A stretch of 64,000 bases of DNA from Vicia villosa (lineage: Eukaryota; Streptophyta; Magnoliopsida; Fabales; Fabaceae). Positions 35,413 through 46,620 of the stretch are shown in pieces. The DNA is taken from positions 12,148,404-12,212,403 of the forward strand of contig NC_081183.1 of assembly GCF_029867415.1 (NCBI RefSeq). The letters run 5' to 3'. The position numbers and the translations under genes are program-made. Below the pieces are notes generated by a model. The model was not told the origin of the DNA. It made no database searches and worked only from the letters and a program-made list of their open reading frames with translations. Each line of letters starts with the position of its first letter. Position 1 is the first letter of the stretch.

Positions 35413-36955
35413 TGTGAATACAAGATTACACTCAAAGATGTTTTTGATTCATGGCAAACTCAAATAAGCATTCAAACAACAAGACGGAAGCAGAAAACTT
35501 AAAGAAAAGCAAGCATTGATCACTCATAGGTCAACCCATTATGTTTACATGTTTAAAGGTTGACTCAACACAAGCAAAACAAGAAGAATGCAGAAAAGCA
35601 GCAGTTAGGTCGACCTACCATCAACCCAGGTCGACCTAAAATGGAGAAAAATTCATATACTCCTGCTAGGTCGACCCACACATCATTTAGGTCGACCTAA
35701 ATTGATGAATTCCACATACCAGCCTGTTAGGTCGACCTACACATCAACTAGGTCGACCTAATCTGTGAAAATGTCCCCAGAATGCATCAGAAGAGGATTC
35801 TGGTCGACCTACTCCTTCAACAGGTCGACCTAACTGGGAGCAAAATTCTGCAAGCTCTGTTAGGTCGACCTAAGCACTACAAGTGGTCGACCTAATTGAT
35901 CAAGAAAGTTCAAAAATCAGTTTTTCTTGGTTCTAACTGTTATGCAATCATATATATATTGTGCAAGGGTAATTATTCAACACACCAACGACTGAAAGAT
36001 ACACAAACGCTTCTCATCTTCGTTCTTCATCATCTCCAACACAATTACACATAATCATTCTTGCGTTGCGGGTTAGTGATGAGTTCGATAACGTCCATGG
36101 AACGGAATTGAAGATTCCTAGTGGGTGAAGGTTTGTGGGGTTTGTTGGTGAATAAAATCTGCGGGTTTTGTCCTCCACGACGGGTGGTTCTTGGGGGTTT
36201 TTATCAAGAGGCGTTCATTGAGGATTCGGCTGAGTGTAACGATTGAGGAACGGGGAGTTCAAGGAATCAAGACACTGCAGAAGGGAATCGAAGTGAAGCT
36301 CTTGGATAACCTTGATCTTGGTCAAGATTAAGGGGGAAGAAGAATCAAAGGATCGACATAATTGGTTTATCGTTTATCGCTTTGTTATCTTCTTTGTATA
36401 TACTACTTTCAACATTAATGAAAGATTACCCAATTTCAATTTGGAATTGGGGGCAGACGTAGTCGTAGCGAGGACGATCGACGAACTGCCTAAACAAATA
36501 TCGTGTTCTTGTCGCTTTTACTTTTTCATTTTACATTCTGTTCATAATTGGTATAATTGCTAAATTGATCAATGATTCAAGTGTTAAAATTGTGAATTAA
36601 AAGTTCTGCATAAACATCACAATTCACCACATCTTGAATTAGCATCAATTTGAATATTGTCACCAAGTGTTTGTCTATTTGTTTAATTCACCTTACTGCA
36701 TTGTAAATCAAAGTTTGTCAATCTAGAAGTTAATTGATTTTCAGTTGTGACAAGTATTGATTCGATAGCATATCTCCTTATCCGGAATTTCGAATATCTT
36801 GTGGTTTTGTAACACATATAACCCTTTGCAATAGCGGTCCGGAATAGACGCAAGTCGATTCAGAACCGCTTTCGCTATAGTCTGTAAAAATCCCGGAAAA
36901 ACTGTGTTGGATCTATTCACCCCCCCCCTCTAGATCCTTAGGCCAGCGTCTAACA
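35413..36955 (+). repeat. Copia 3' LTR
   Basis: 1543 bp, nearly identical to 29539-31079. It includes the palindrome array at 35607-35893. The right target duplication TATGG is 36956-36960. Confidence 0.95.
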
Positions 36956-37513
36956 TATGGAGCCCAGTATCACTAATTTTGGACATGTATTGATCAAGAT
37001 AGAGAGGCTCAAAGTACCACCCTCACAAAGTTACAATCTGACCGTACGCGCGGGACAGCACCTTGTTAGGCGTGTGCAGTGGGAATTGCATGAGTTCAAG
37101 ACTATTTTTCTCACACTCCTAGGCCTCATTTTGAGATACTTCTAACACCAATATTGTACTACTCCATGACCTCTTCCATTTGAGCATAAGTGTGAGCCGA
37201 TTGAAGGACCATGGTATGAGATATGAGCATATAAAGTGGGGCATGGACATGGTTTTGTTGCTGAACATGGCTGCAGCATAATGCATGATTTTGTTTCACA
37301 AATACCATCACATTGCCACACATAGCCATGCAAGCTACTGAATTATGAAAAGGCATGAAGGGACTTGCTCCATATGGCATACTTGTTCATTAAGCATTGA
37401 AAAGCAACAACTACAACATACACATCCATAGAAGTCCCACATTAAAGAAATGAAAAAGAAACTTACTGCAAACTACACTTCAAGTCCCACACTCAAGAAA
37501 GCTGGCTCAAGCT

Positions 37514-37536
37514 CCAATCATTTGCCATATATAAGG
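37514..37536 (+). promoter_or_regulatory. CCAAT and TATA boxes of the Ogre-B 5' LTR
   Basis: CCAAT at 37514-37518 and TATATAAGG at 37528-37536, followed by a C/T-rich leader from about 37560. The 3' LTR has the same TATA box at 53977-53985. Confidence 0.65.
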
Positions 37537-39392
37537 AACTGTGCATAGCTCTCATTTTTACACTCTCCCATTCCAAAAACCCTCTCCTCACTCTCCAAAT
37601 CCACTCACGATTCATAAACTCTCACACTCACACTTTCCTTCACTCCAAATACTCTCTTCCCATTCTCCCTACTCCCTCTTTCCCTCTTCACCAACCACCA
37701 TACCAAACTCTGTAACTAACTATGATCAACGACCACCACAACCACCGCCGACCTCCACCGATTTCCATCGTCATCCAAACCACTCCCTGCGCTGCATCAT
37801 CCACCACCGCAGCCTCACACGAAGAGATCTGGATCATCACCATCAGTGCACCTTCGTCCGTTATCTTGCGAGAGTTATCAGCGCTAACACATCTTAGCAG
37901 GGAAGAGCAAGCTTCCGGATCCATATTTACGTACTTCATCATCAAGATTTAAAGGGAGCGGAGGAGTATAGCTGTGAAGAACTCTCTACTCAGATCAAGA
38001 ATTGAACAGGTAAGTAGTTCCTCCAACTCCTCTGCATGTTTACCGTCGTGCAATCGCATACTTACGCATCTCATATATGCTTAACAACTGGATCTGTTTT
38101 GCTCGAATTAATTGCTGTTTGAATGATTAAGGTCATTTGTTTGAGCTTTATGAGCAATATGAATCACGTGGTTATGTTCAGTGTGCGTTTCTGTGAAAGT
38201 TGCATTGCTTAGGGTTTTGAGATGCGGCTCGTTTAGGCTGTTAGAGCGAGAATCAACGAAAACCGAGGCTATATTCGTGTTTTGCGTGAAATTTCGAGTG
38301 GAGTGAGGGTAATCTTGCAAGTTTCTGGAAATTTTGGTCTGTCTCCGCCTTAGGTTGGCCGGAGAAGACGATCGGAGCTCTGCTCCGGCGTCTGTTTGCT
38401 TTGAAGTCTTCTCACGTCGTTTTGCTCGTGTGGCATATGCGTATTGGTTGTCCTTCCCAGTTTTTTGTGATTTCTTGTTTTTCTCCAAATGATTGGAACG
38501 TGACGTGCTCTACTCTGATTGGTTGGTGAGCTTTTATCATTTAGTGTTTTAATAAGCCATGACCAATTGATGCACCATGATACACATGCATGTTACGTTA
38601 TTAATAAAAAAAACCATGTAATAAAACTGAATAATGCTATAATAGAATGAAATAGAATTGAGAATAACTGAAATGAAGAACCAAAGGCATTGGGCCTTGG
38701 CGCGTGCTGGGCCTGGAAATTTTCCGGATTGTACACCCTAACTGCTAGCGCACCACCACACGTGAGACTGGGCTTGTACGCAGACTACTATCTTCACCCC
38801 TTTTTTTTTCCTGGCCCAATCTGCTTTAATTAATTTTTAGTTCATTTTGAAATTACTTCTGTACCCCCTTTGCTATAACAAAAACAACAATCAAATTGAT
38901 TTTCTTTTAATTCCTTTTTGCAACTAATTGAGTTTTTACTTAAAAAAAAAATGATGACAAAAACATTTTCCATTCAATTAGACTTTTAGATTTTTTTTAT
39001 TTTCTTTTAATTGAATCTTTTAAGTGTTGTTTCCTTTGAGTTTTAATTGGTTGATAAACCATATAAATAAATAGTTTCTAACATGAATAAAAACGAATTT
39101 GCTTGTAAATAATTTTCATGAATAGTTTAGATTTCATTTCTTTTCCTTTTGCGGATACTTTTCTTATATTGTGAGATGCTTAAATAGATTTTGTTCCTTT
39201 CTATTAGAATTAGAATAACAATTAGGCTTAGAAATTAGGCTAGTCTCCCCTTTATCATTTCTTTTCTTTTTACAACTTTAATCCACCTAACAAATACTTG
39301 AATAAATTCCCCATAAAAAATACAAAGAAAACACTTAAAAAACATTAATAATCAAAGTGAAAATCTTAAAAAGGGAATGGAAGCTTGAACAT

Positions 39393-39516
39393 CCCTTGCT
39401 TTAGGGAATGTTCGAGTGCTTGGATCTCCCTTGCTTTAGGGTCCCATTCAGGCGTAAGTTCCCAACTTCTATAAAACACAAACCATAGAGTAACTCGAGT
39501 TTCCCTTGCTTTAGGG
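39393..39516 (+). repeat. Three copies of CCCTTGCTTTAGGG in the LTR
   Basis: Copies at 39393-39406, 39428-39441 and 39503-39516. Each can pair CCCT with AGGG. All Ogre-A and Ogre-B LTRs keep three copies with similar spacing, in the transcribed part of the LTR. Confidence 0.8.
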
Positions 39517-40025
39517 ATTTCCTCGAAACACTCAAACTCTCTCTCTTCTCTCTTTTCTTAAGGGCATTGTTATCTCCGTTCCATTGCATCCTAGGCTGTC
39601 CCCTTATGCAAGAGCGCGAGCGTTAACTCCGCCCAACTAAAAAACACAAAAACAAACAGAAACATGTGAGCCGAACTACGGCGCTCTGATTCCTGAAAAG
39701 GATACGTAGGCATCAAGTCGCGGGGCTTGAACGAGCACATTTGTAAATATTCCTTTTTTTCCCCGTATTTCTTTTGCATTCATTTCACATGTAGACATAG
39801 ACATAGTACACACCCTTTAGATAGAAACAAACATAGGTGGATACCATCGAGTACGATGGGCGCGAGGGGTGCTAATACCTTCCCCTTGCGTAACCGACTC
39901 CCGTACCCTATTCTCTGGTCGCAAGACCCTGTTCCTTCCTTTGCTAGGTTTTCTGATATTCCTTTCCCTTATGGGATAAATATATTGGTGGCGACTCTGT
40001 TCATTTTTCGCGAGCGTGCGACAGC

Positions 40026-40043
40026 TGGCGACTCTGCTGGGGA
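40026..40043 (+). other. Primer binding site of Ogre-B
   Basis: TGGCGACTCTGCTGGGGA, 2 nt after the LTR, identical to that of Ogre-A. It is consistent with the arginine tRNA primer reported for Ogre elements. Confidence 0.8.
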
Positions 40044-40898
40044 TTACCTAAGCAAGTCGATCCTAGCCTTTGTTTGTTTTATTTTATTGGGTGTTTATTT
40101 GTTTTTTTTATGTCTATATTTCGTATATATGTTTGCATGTTTATTTTCTGCTTGCATATCATGTTTATCTCTGCTTGCACATCATGCATCTGGACTATAT
40201 TATGGGTCCCCGTGGGGGCCACATATTTTTCTGCTCTGTTTTGCAGGTGGGGGGTTTTTGTGAGGTAAAAGGCCCACTACCCAGGCCAGTGACACATAGG
40301 ATTAGCGTGGATGCTCATGTTGACTCCCGTGGCCCTTGCTACGATCGAGTTCAACATGGGGTACCACAACTGGGCGAGGTTCTTTCATGGAACACTGTGT
40401 CTGGCACCCTTGCTGCCTCAAACACTTTGTACCCCATGGGAACTGTAGACCCTAGTGACCATTAGGGACCACCTGTCCGTGTCTAGAATTCATACCCGTG
40501 AGTTTGGGGTGGGACAGGATACTAGCCTTCATCATACCCTGATTTCCATTTTGCAATCTGAAGCCGGAATTTTGAACCTGCTACATTCAGTATTACCCAG
40601 TTATTCAGAGCTGCGAGGGACATTCAGTCTCTCACTACATCACACACATGGCACATGACACATCATGCTATTGCATCCACCTCACTTCATTCGTGGATAA
40701 TCCTAAAGTCTATTTCCAAAAAAGATTGCAAAAAAAAAAAAAAGAAAAAGAAAAGAAAAAGAAAAGAAAAAGAAAAGAAAAAGAAAAGAAATAATGAAAA
40801 GACTTTAGGATTCTCCCAATGAAATGCATTCCGCCATATCATTTAACATGCATGTTCATTTATTTTCAGGAATTTTTGGCTTTGTCTCTGACCAACAC
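40044..40898 (+). other. Ogre-B leader between PBS and ORF1
   Basis: No credible gene. It holds a donor-like GTGAG/GTAAAAGG (GT at 40265) and an acceptor-like TTTATTTTCAG ending at 40869, so a 605 bp leader intron is possible. An A-rich AAAAG run lies at 40730-40790. Small open frames here are not shared in a protein-like way with Ogre-A. Confidence 0.6.
40730..40790. repeat. AAAAG low-complexity run
   Basis: A poly-A stretch followed by repeated AAAAAG/AAAAG. It corresponds to the pyrimidine run at 23721-23772 in the inverted Ogre-A. Confidence 0.9.
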
Positions 40899-42711
40899 AT
40901 GGCCACACCAATGAAGACTGTTAGACGCAACCCCTCTTATTCTTTCCTGAATCCGAATCTGGATTCTCTTGGGTGTTTAGCAAAGAAGATTACGCCAGAT
41001 GAGTCAACCAATTTCCGAGAAAAATATGGGTACATTCTGAGTCTTCTCAAGATGCCGTTCACCAAGTACGAGCAAGAGGGAGTTCATACTTTGCTTCAGT
41101 TCTATAATCCTTCCCTTCGCTGCTTCACGTTCACCGACTACCTCTTGGTCCCAACATTGGAGGAGTATTCCCTATTTCTTGGCGTTCCTATAAAAAAGGA
41201 AGTACCATACCATGGCACCATGAAGGCCCCTGATTCCATTGAAATTGCTAAGGCTCTTTATTTGAGCAAATCGGTCGTGGAAGCAAATCTCACTAAGAAG
41301 GGAGGAGGTTTTGGTTTTTGCACGGAGTTTCTGGTCAAAAGGGGTTGTGAGGCTGCTGAAGCAAAGGAATGGGACACATTTAGGGCTATCTTGGCTCTAA
41401 GTATATATGGCATCGTGTTGTTCTCAGACGTTCCTAACTTTGTTGACATGAATGCAATTCATATATTCATCTTGTAGAATCCGGTTCCTACACTTTTGGG
41501 GGATGTTTATCACTCCATTCATCACAAGAATGGTCAGAAGGGAGGTAAGGGAGGTCTGGTTAGATTCTGTGCTCCGTTGTTATACTGATGGTTCAGGTCA
41601 CATCTGCCTGAGCGCGGCGCTTTCGTTGATAGTAGGCACACATCTAAGTGGGCTGAGAGGATTATGGGGCTGAGGGCTAAAGATATTGCTGGTATAATAG
41701 CGCTTTAGATAACAGGGAAGTTATTATGAGTTGCGGAAAATTCAAAAAAGTACCTCTCATGGGTCTTAGGGGCGGAATCAACTATAACCCCGTCCTAGCT
41801 AGAAGAACGTTTGGATATGCTTTTATTAGTCCACCTGAGCAAATAGAGATAGCTGAGAACATTTTCTATCATTCAGCCACCGACAATGGGCAGATGGCAG
41901 AAGCTGTACAAGCCTGGAAGAGTATTTGTTGGAGAGATAAGAAACATTTTGGTCAGCGAGATTGTGCTACTTATGAGGATTATACTAAGTGGGTCGAATC
42001 TGTGGTTGCTATTCAAGGGATGCCCTTCCCTCCCAAGGATCCTTTATACCCCCTGCTGGTAAACAACCCAACATTGTCTCCATGCCCCGTTATAACCGAA
42101 CTGTTGAGCAAAATCGGAAATTGACTGAACAAATGGAAACAATGCAAGTTAAGATGAATACTGATAGGCAAGAGAAGCTTTCTGCTCTTCATAAGTTGAA
42201 AATGAGAGAAATAGAGCTTGAAGAATTGTATGCTAGAGGAAGCACTTCTCAGAAAAGGTCAAGAGTGACTATAGACCCTAAATTTACTGAAACTCAAGAG
42301 AAGAAGCTGAAAGAACATTACGAGGCTCAGTTGGCAGATTTGACTGAAAGACTCCAGATTCAGACTAAAGAAGCCAATTCAGAAAGGGCTCGTCGAAAGA
42401 AAGTAGACAAACTCTTGTTGGAACGCCAAGGGACCTTAGAAAAGTGCTATGAAGAAATCCGAAAGCTGAAGGGTCAAGTAGAAGAAAAAGGTCAAGGTAG
42501 TACCCAAGCTCAAGAGGAAGCCAGATGTTGGGAATTAAAGAACCGCTACATGGAAACAATGCATTTCAGAAAGGACCTGCTGATTCAAGAAATCATTAAG
42601 AGGCCAACCCGTGCTGAGACTAAAAAGCTTTTTGAAGAAATGAAGACCTGGAGCTATAAGAACATTGGAGATAGCCCTCTTCGTCATTTGGACATGGGAG
42701 ATCCTGCTTAG
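40899..42711 (+). pseudogene. Ogre-B ORF1, broken copy
   Basis: It aligns along its length with the intact Ogre-A ORF1: mobile-domain-like N-terminal part, coiled-coil part and the same C-terminus ending at 42711. I see at least four breaks. A glutamine codon has become a stop at 41476-41478. An arginine codon has become a stop near 41587. There is a one-base deletion near 41688 and another near 42050, so three frames are needed. The downstream gag-pro and pol frames remain open, so ORF1 alone has decayed. Confidence 0.9.
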
Positions 42712-43097
42712 TGTTGACTTTGTTGTAGAATCACCACCAGACTTGTTGGATGGGATTCTTATTTCTATTAATGTATTTGTTGGCTCATGGGAGCAGAATA
42801 TTTTGTATTTCAAGAACTTGGTTGCAGAATTAATCAATTATGTTGGCTTATTTTGGTTGTGCTTATCTTGTTTATGCTCCACTATCTTCTCCGTTATCTT
42901 GTGTTGTTGGTTTGAGACAAAGCTAAAAAGGCTTGAAAATAATAAAACATGCACACATGCACCCATGCACTCATATCATATTGCATTTACAGGTTTTTAT
43001 CAGATTCTAATTGGGGTCCCTTCCAACACAGATTTCTTTTCCGACGACGAAGCTGACTTTCTTACATCCTTACCGCACCAGGAGCAACGAGAGAATC
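42712..43097 (+). other. Spacer between ORF1 and gag in Ogre-B
   Basis: 386 bp, no gene of its own. The acceptor-like TTGCATTTACAG ends at 42992, about 105 bp before the gag start. It matches the same site in Ogre-A. Confidence 0.6.
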
Positions 43098-46000
43098 ATG
43101 GATCAGTTTGAACAAAACCAGGCCACCCTCCGTAGAGATATGGATGTTATGGGGGAAAGAATGACCCAACTTATGGAGACTCTCCATGTCGTTGTCCAAG
43201 GACAGGAAGAGCTCAGAAAGAGCGTTGCTGGGTTGATCAAAGATACTCCCACCAATTCTGTTGATGGAGGGGTGAAAACTAAGGAGACTCCTATCAATGA
43301 GACACTTAAAGTAGTGGATGACCACCATGAGGTTATTGATCTTGAACATGACCTTACTGGTGAGTTGACTGAGACTGCTAAGATGTACCAAGCTCTTGAA
43401 GAACGCCTTAAGGCCGTTGAGGTTGCTAAAACTTCGAGTTTCGACACTGCTGCTATGTGCTTGGTACCTGGGATTGTTATTCCCCCGAAGTTCAAGGTGC
43501 CGGATTTTGATAAGTACAAGGGAGTTACTTGCCCAGAGACTCACATTCGTTCCTACTGCCGTAAGATGGCCGCTCACGCTGAGAACGAGCCTCTGCTTAT
43601 GCATTTCTTCCAGGATAGTTTCACTGGAGCCCCGTTAGAGTGGTATATGAAGCTTGAGAGGTCTAATGTTGGTACTTGGGGAGAACTTGTTGATGCCTTC
43701 TTGAAACAATACCACTACAATACTGCTATGGCTACTAGCCGTGCACAGCTGCAAAATATGTCACAGAAATCTGAAGAGTCTTTTAAGGAATACGCCCAGA
43801 GGTGGCGTGAACTTGCTGCTCGGGTCCAACCTCCTCTATTGGACCGAGAGTTGATTGATCTGTTTATGGGAACTCTGAAAGGGCCTTATCTTCAGCACAT
43901 GGTTAGTAATACTTCTCCTTCCTTTTCGGATGTGGTCATCATCGGTGAGAGGGTTGAGAACTGTGTCAAAGCTGGTACCATTCAAGGCGTCACTAGTCCT
44001 AGCACCTCAAGTGGTAATGGTAAGAAGCCGTATTCTGGGTTTGTAAAGAAGAAGGAAGGTGAGACTAGCACCGCTTCTGTTGACCAAGGCCGGGCTCCTG
44101 CATATTCTGTTGTTCCACCTCCTTATTATCCGATGCCTTATGCGATTCCTGGTCCATATGTCCCTCAAGCATATGCTGCTGCTCTCCCACAACCATGGAT
44201 GGCACCCCAACAGCCTTTCGTACCACAACAACAAGCTGCTGCTCCTCAGAATCGTCAGCAGAACCCTAGACCTCCAGGTCAAAGGGGCCCACAAAGAACA
44301 AGATTCCAAGATAGGCGTATCGATCCGGTTCCAATGTCATATGCCCAACTCCTCCCTCAGTTGCTTGCTGGTCAATTGGTACAACTCCGTGAACTTGGAC
44401 CTCCACCTAGTCCTCTCCCTCCTGGTTATGATGTTAATGCTCGATGTGAATTCCATTCAGGGGCTCCGGGTCATACTATTGAAAAATGTAGAGCATTCAA
44501 GTTGAAAGTTCAGGATCTTCTTGATGACAAGCTTATCTCATTCACTCCTACTGGTCCTAATGTGCAGAATAACCCTATGCCTCCGCATGCTGGTGCGACC
44601 AATGCTATTGAGTTATGTGATGATCAGATCCTGGTAAATGATGTTAAGGAGGTTAAGATGCCGCTAGCAGTTGTCAGAGATTATCTTATGCAACAAAAGG
44701 TTTTGTGTGAGCTACATGACTTTTGTTTACAATGTTCTTCTAATCCGGAGGAATGTGCTAGATTAAGAGAGGAGATTCAAAAGCTGATGGACGAAGGCGT
44801 TCTTAGAGTGGAAAGGGTTGTTCCTAGTGAAGATGTGGCCACTTTAGAGATCCCTTACTATCCTGCTGAAGTGTCAAAGACTCAGGACACTTCTTTGGTC
44901 ATTCATGCTCCGAGTACTCCTTTGGTTATTCAAGCTCCGAGAACTCCGTTGGTCATTCAGGTTCCAGACGCCTCTTTGACCCCTTCAACCTCATCTCTCG
45001 TTCCCTTTTCTGTGAACAATTCCAAGGCTGTTCCTTGGAGTTATAATGCTGTGTATATTCGAGGGAAGAAGTATGATTGTCCTCCAGTGGGTAATTCTAG
45101 CATCACAAATATTGCAGGCACTAGTGGCATTACCCGTAGTGGTCGGATCTTTGCTGCCCCTCCTCCGCCTCCTAAAGAGACCAATAAGGACGCTAATGCA
45201 CAAGCAAAGGGAAAGCAAGTTGCTGTAGACCCTCCTGTAACACGTAATGCACAAGATGCCGAGCAACTCTTGAGGATCATTAAGAAGAGTGATTACAAAG
45301 TGATTGACCAACTTGATCAGACCCAAGCCAAGATCTCCATCTTGTCTCTCTTGGTGCATTCTGAAGCTCATCGTGATGCTCTGATGAAAGTTCTGGCTTC
45401 CGCTCACGTGACTCAAGACATTACCGTGCCTCAGTTTGAAGGGGTTGTGACCAACATTGCTGCTGGTAATTGTTTGGGTTTTTCTGATGATGAACTTCCA
45501 CCTGAGGGTAGAGCACACAACAAAGCGTTGCATATCTCCGTCAAGTGTCTGGATGCTGTGTTGTCTCGAGTTCTGATTGATACAGGTTCTTCTCTTAATG
45601 TGATGCCTAAGACTACTTTGTTTAAGCTGAGTATGGATGGGGTTATGATGAGGCCTTGTACCATGAGTGTTAGAGCGTTTGATGGTTCTAGAAGGTCCGT
45701 AGAAGGGGAAATTGATCTGCCTGTCTTGATTGGCCCTCACATGTTCTATATTGCCTTCTATGTTATGGATATACGTCCTTCATACACTTTCCTCTTGGGT
45801 CGCCCTTGGATCCATGCTGCTGGGGCTGTGACCTCTACCCTCCATCAGTGTTTGAAATTTGTTGTGAATGACAAGATTGTTGTGATCACTGGTGAAGAGG
45901 ATTTGATAGTCAATAATCTGGCATCATACCGTTATGTTGAAGTGGAGGGAGAGATACAAGAGACACCTTTCCAAGCCTTAGAGATTGTGTCGGTTGATAA

Positions 46001-46379
46001 ACTCCCCGTGGTTGAGAATAAGAAGGAACTCGGAGCACCCCTCTCGTCTTTAAATGATGCTAAGGCCTTCTTAGAAGCTGGTACCCCCCATAGTGCCTGG
46101 GGCAAGCTGATTGATGTCCATGAGAAGCGAGACAAGTATGGCCTTGGGTATCAACCATCTTCTTCTACTCAGCTCAGCATAATTCTTGGAAAGAAGGTGA
46201 TTCCCCCCATTTCTCAAGTGTTCGTCAGTGCAAGCACCAGTTCTGGAAGTCAGGTTCTCGCCGTGGATGATGATGATGAAGAAGATCTCTCCAGATTCAT
46301 TTGCCACGCTGCGCCTGGGCAGGAACTCAACAATTGGGCTATCTTGGACATCCCCAGAGTCACTTTTATGGAGATGTAA
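43098..46379 (+). CDS. Ogre-B gag-protease
   Basis: An intact frame. I chose the ATG at 43098 (MDQFEQNQ) because it is the start shared with Ogre-A; the frame could be opened from 43011, but that stretch is not conserved as protein. Domains are as in Ogre-A: helical N-terminus, gag domain (SYCRKMAAHAENEP, LEWYMKLERSN), Pro/Gln-rich linker, the variant knuckle CEFHSGAPGHTIEKC, a linker with a triple VIxAP-type repeat, then an aspartic protease with DTGSS near residue 827. The frame ends four bases into the predicted intron (GT at 46376), so spliced RNA would read through into RT. Gag packages the RNA and the protease matures the polyprotein. Confidence 0.93.
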   Translation: MDQFEQNQATLRRDMDVMGERMTQLMETLHVVVQGQEELRKSVAGLIKDTPTNSVDGGVKTKETPINETLKVVDDHHEVIDLEHDLTGELTETAKMYQALEERLKAVEVAKTSSFDTAAMCLVPGIVIPPKFKVPDFDKYKGVTCPETHIRSYCRKMAAHAENEPLLMHFFQDSFTGAPLEWYMKLERSNVGTWGELVDAFLKQYHYNTAMATSRAQLQNMSQKSEESFKEYAQRWRELAARVQPPLLDRELIDLFMGTLKGPYLQHMVSNTSPSFSDVVIIGERVENCVKAGTIQGVTSPSTSSGNGKKPYSGFVKKKEGETSTASVDQGRAPAYSVVPPPYYPMPYAIPGPYVPQAYAAALPQPWMAPQQPFVPQQQAAAPQNRQQNPRPPGQRGPQRTRFQDRRIDPVPMSYAQLLPQLLAGQLVQLRELGPPPSPLPPGYDVNARCEFHSGAPGHTIEKCRAFKLKVQDLLDDKLISFTPTGPNVQNNPMPPHAGATNAIELCDDQILVNDVKEVKMPLAVVRDYLMQQKVLCELHDFCLQCSSNPEECARLREEIQKLMDEGVLRVERVVPSEDVATLEIPYYPAEVSKTQDTSLVIHAPSTPLVIQAPRTPLVIQVPDASLTPSTSSLVPFSVNNSKAVPWSYNAVYIRGKKYDCPPVGNSSITNIAGTSGITRSGRIFAAPPPPPKETNKDANAQAKGKQVAVDPPVTRNAQDAEQLLRIIKKSDYKVIDQLDQTQAKISILSLLVHSEAHRDALMKVLASAHVTQDITVPQFEGVVTNIAAGNCLGFSDDELPPEGRAHNKALHISVKCLDAVLSRVLIDTGSSLNVMPKTTLFKLSMDGVMMRPCTMSVRAFDGSRRSVEGEIDLPVLIGPHMFYIAFYVMDIRPSYTFLLGRPWIHAAGAVTSTLHQCLKFVVNDKIVVITGEEDLIVNNLASYRYVEVEGEIQETPFQALEIVSVDKLPVVENKKELGAPLSSLNDAKAFLEAGTPHSAWGKLIDVHEKRDKYGLGYQPSSSTQLSIILGKKVIPPISQVFVSASTSSGSQVLAVDDDDEEDLSRFICHAAPGQELNNWAILDIPRVTFMEM

Positions 46380-46620
46380 TTTTCTTGTTTCGATAAGTCA
46401 TATGCTTCGCCCTAAGCATTTTGACCACTTGTATAAAGAAGGGCCCCCATGTTGTTTCAATTTGTTTAATATTGAATGAAAATCATATCTTCGCATGCAA
46501 TTACTGTTCCATTTCTTTCATTTTTGTTTTTACTTTAAAAACTTTTTAAAAAATGGCAAAGCTTTTCTTTTTTCCCTTTTTATGTGTTGCATTCTAAGAC
46601 ATAAATCATCCATCGTGCAG
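46376..46620 (+). other. Predicted pro/RT intron of Ogre-B
   Basis: Donor GGAGAT/GTAATTTTC at 46376 and acceptor CATCGTGCAG ending at 46620, 245 bp, T-rich. Splicing leaves two bases of a codon before and one after, and the joined frame continues directly into the pol frame. Ogre-A has the same sites and length. Confidence 0.82.

Larger units (their letters stand above)
29539..36955 (+). mobile_element. SIRE/Maximus-like Ty1/copia element with integrase deleted
   Basis: The element is 7417 bp, from TGTGAATACAAG to GTCTAACA, with the 5 bp duplication TATGG. LTRs are 29539-31079 (1541 bp) and 35413-36955 (1543 bp), with only about four or five differences. Internal order is PBS, gag, protease, [integrase missing], RT, RNase H, PPT, which is copia order. 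The lineage name rests on RT and gag resemblance ([23 protein letters not shown]) and is less certain than the superfamily. Confidence 0.92.
36961..40023 (+). repeat. Ogre-B 5' LTR, third segment
   Basis: Collinear with 53411-56470 of the 3' LTR, from AGCCCAGTATC to GCGTGCGACA. It holds the promoter (TATA at 37528), a pyrimidine-rich leader, three CCCTTGCTTTAGGG motifs (39393, 39428, 39503) and, near its end, a PBS-like TGGCGACTCTG (39989-39999). The 118-codon frame at 37541 starts at the expected transcript leader and also occurs in the 3' LTR; I do not believe it is a protein gene. Confidence 0.93.

Noticed and set aside
37541..37897. 118-codon open frame just below the Ogre-B TATA box
   Set aside because: It lies in the pyrimidine-rich transcript leader of the LTR, is rich in Ser/Pro/His from C/T bias, and has no counterpart protein in Ogre-A.
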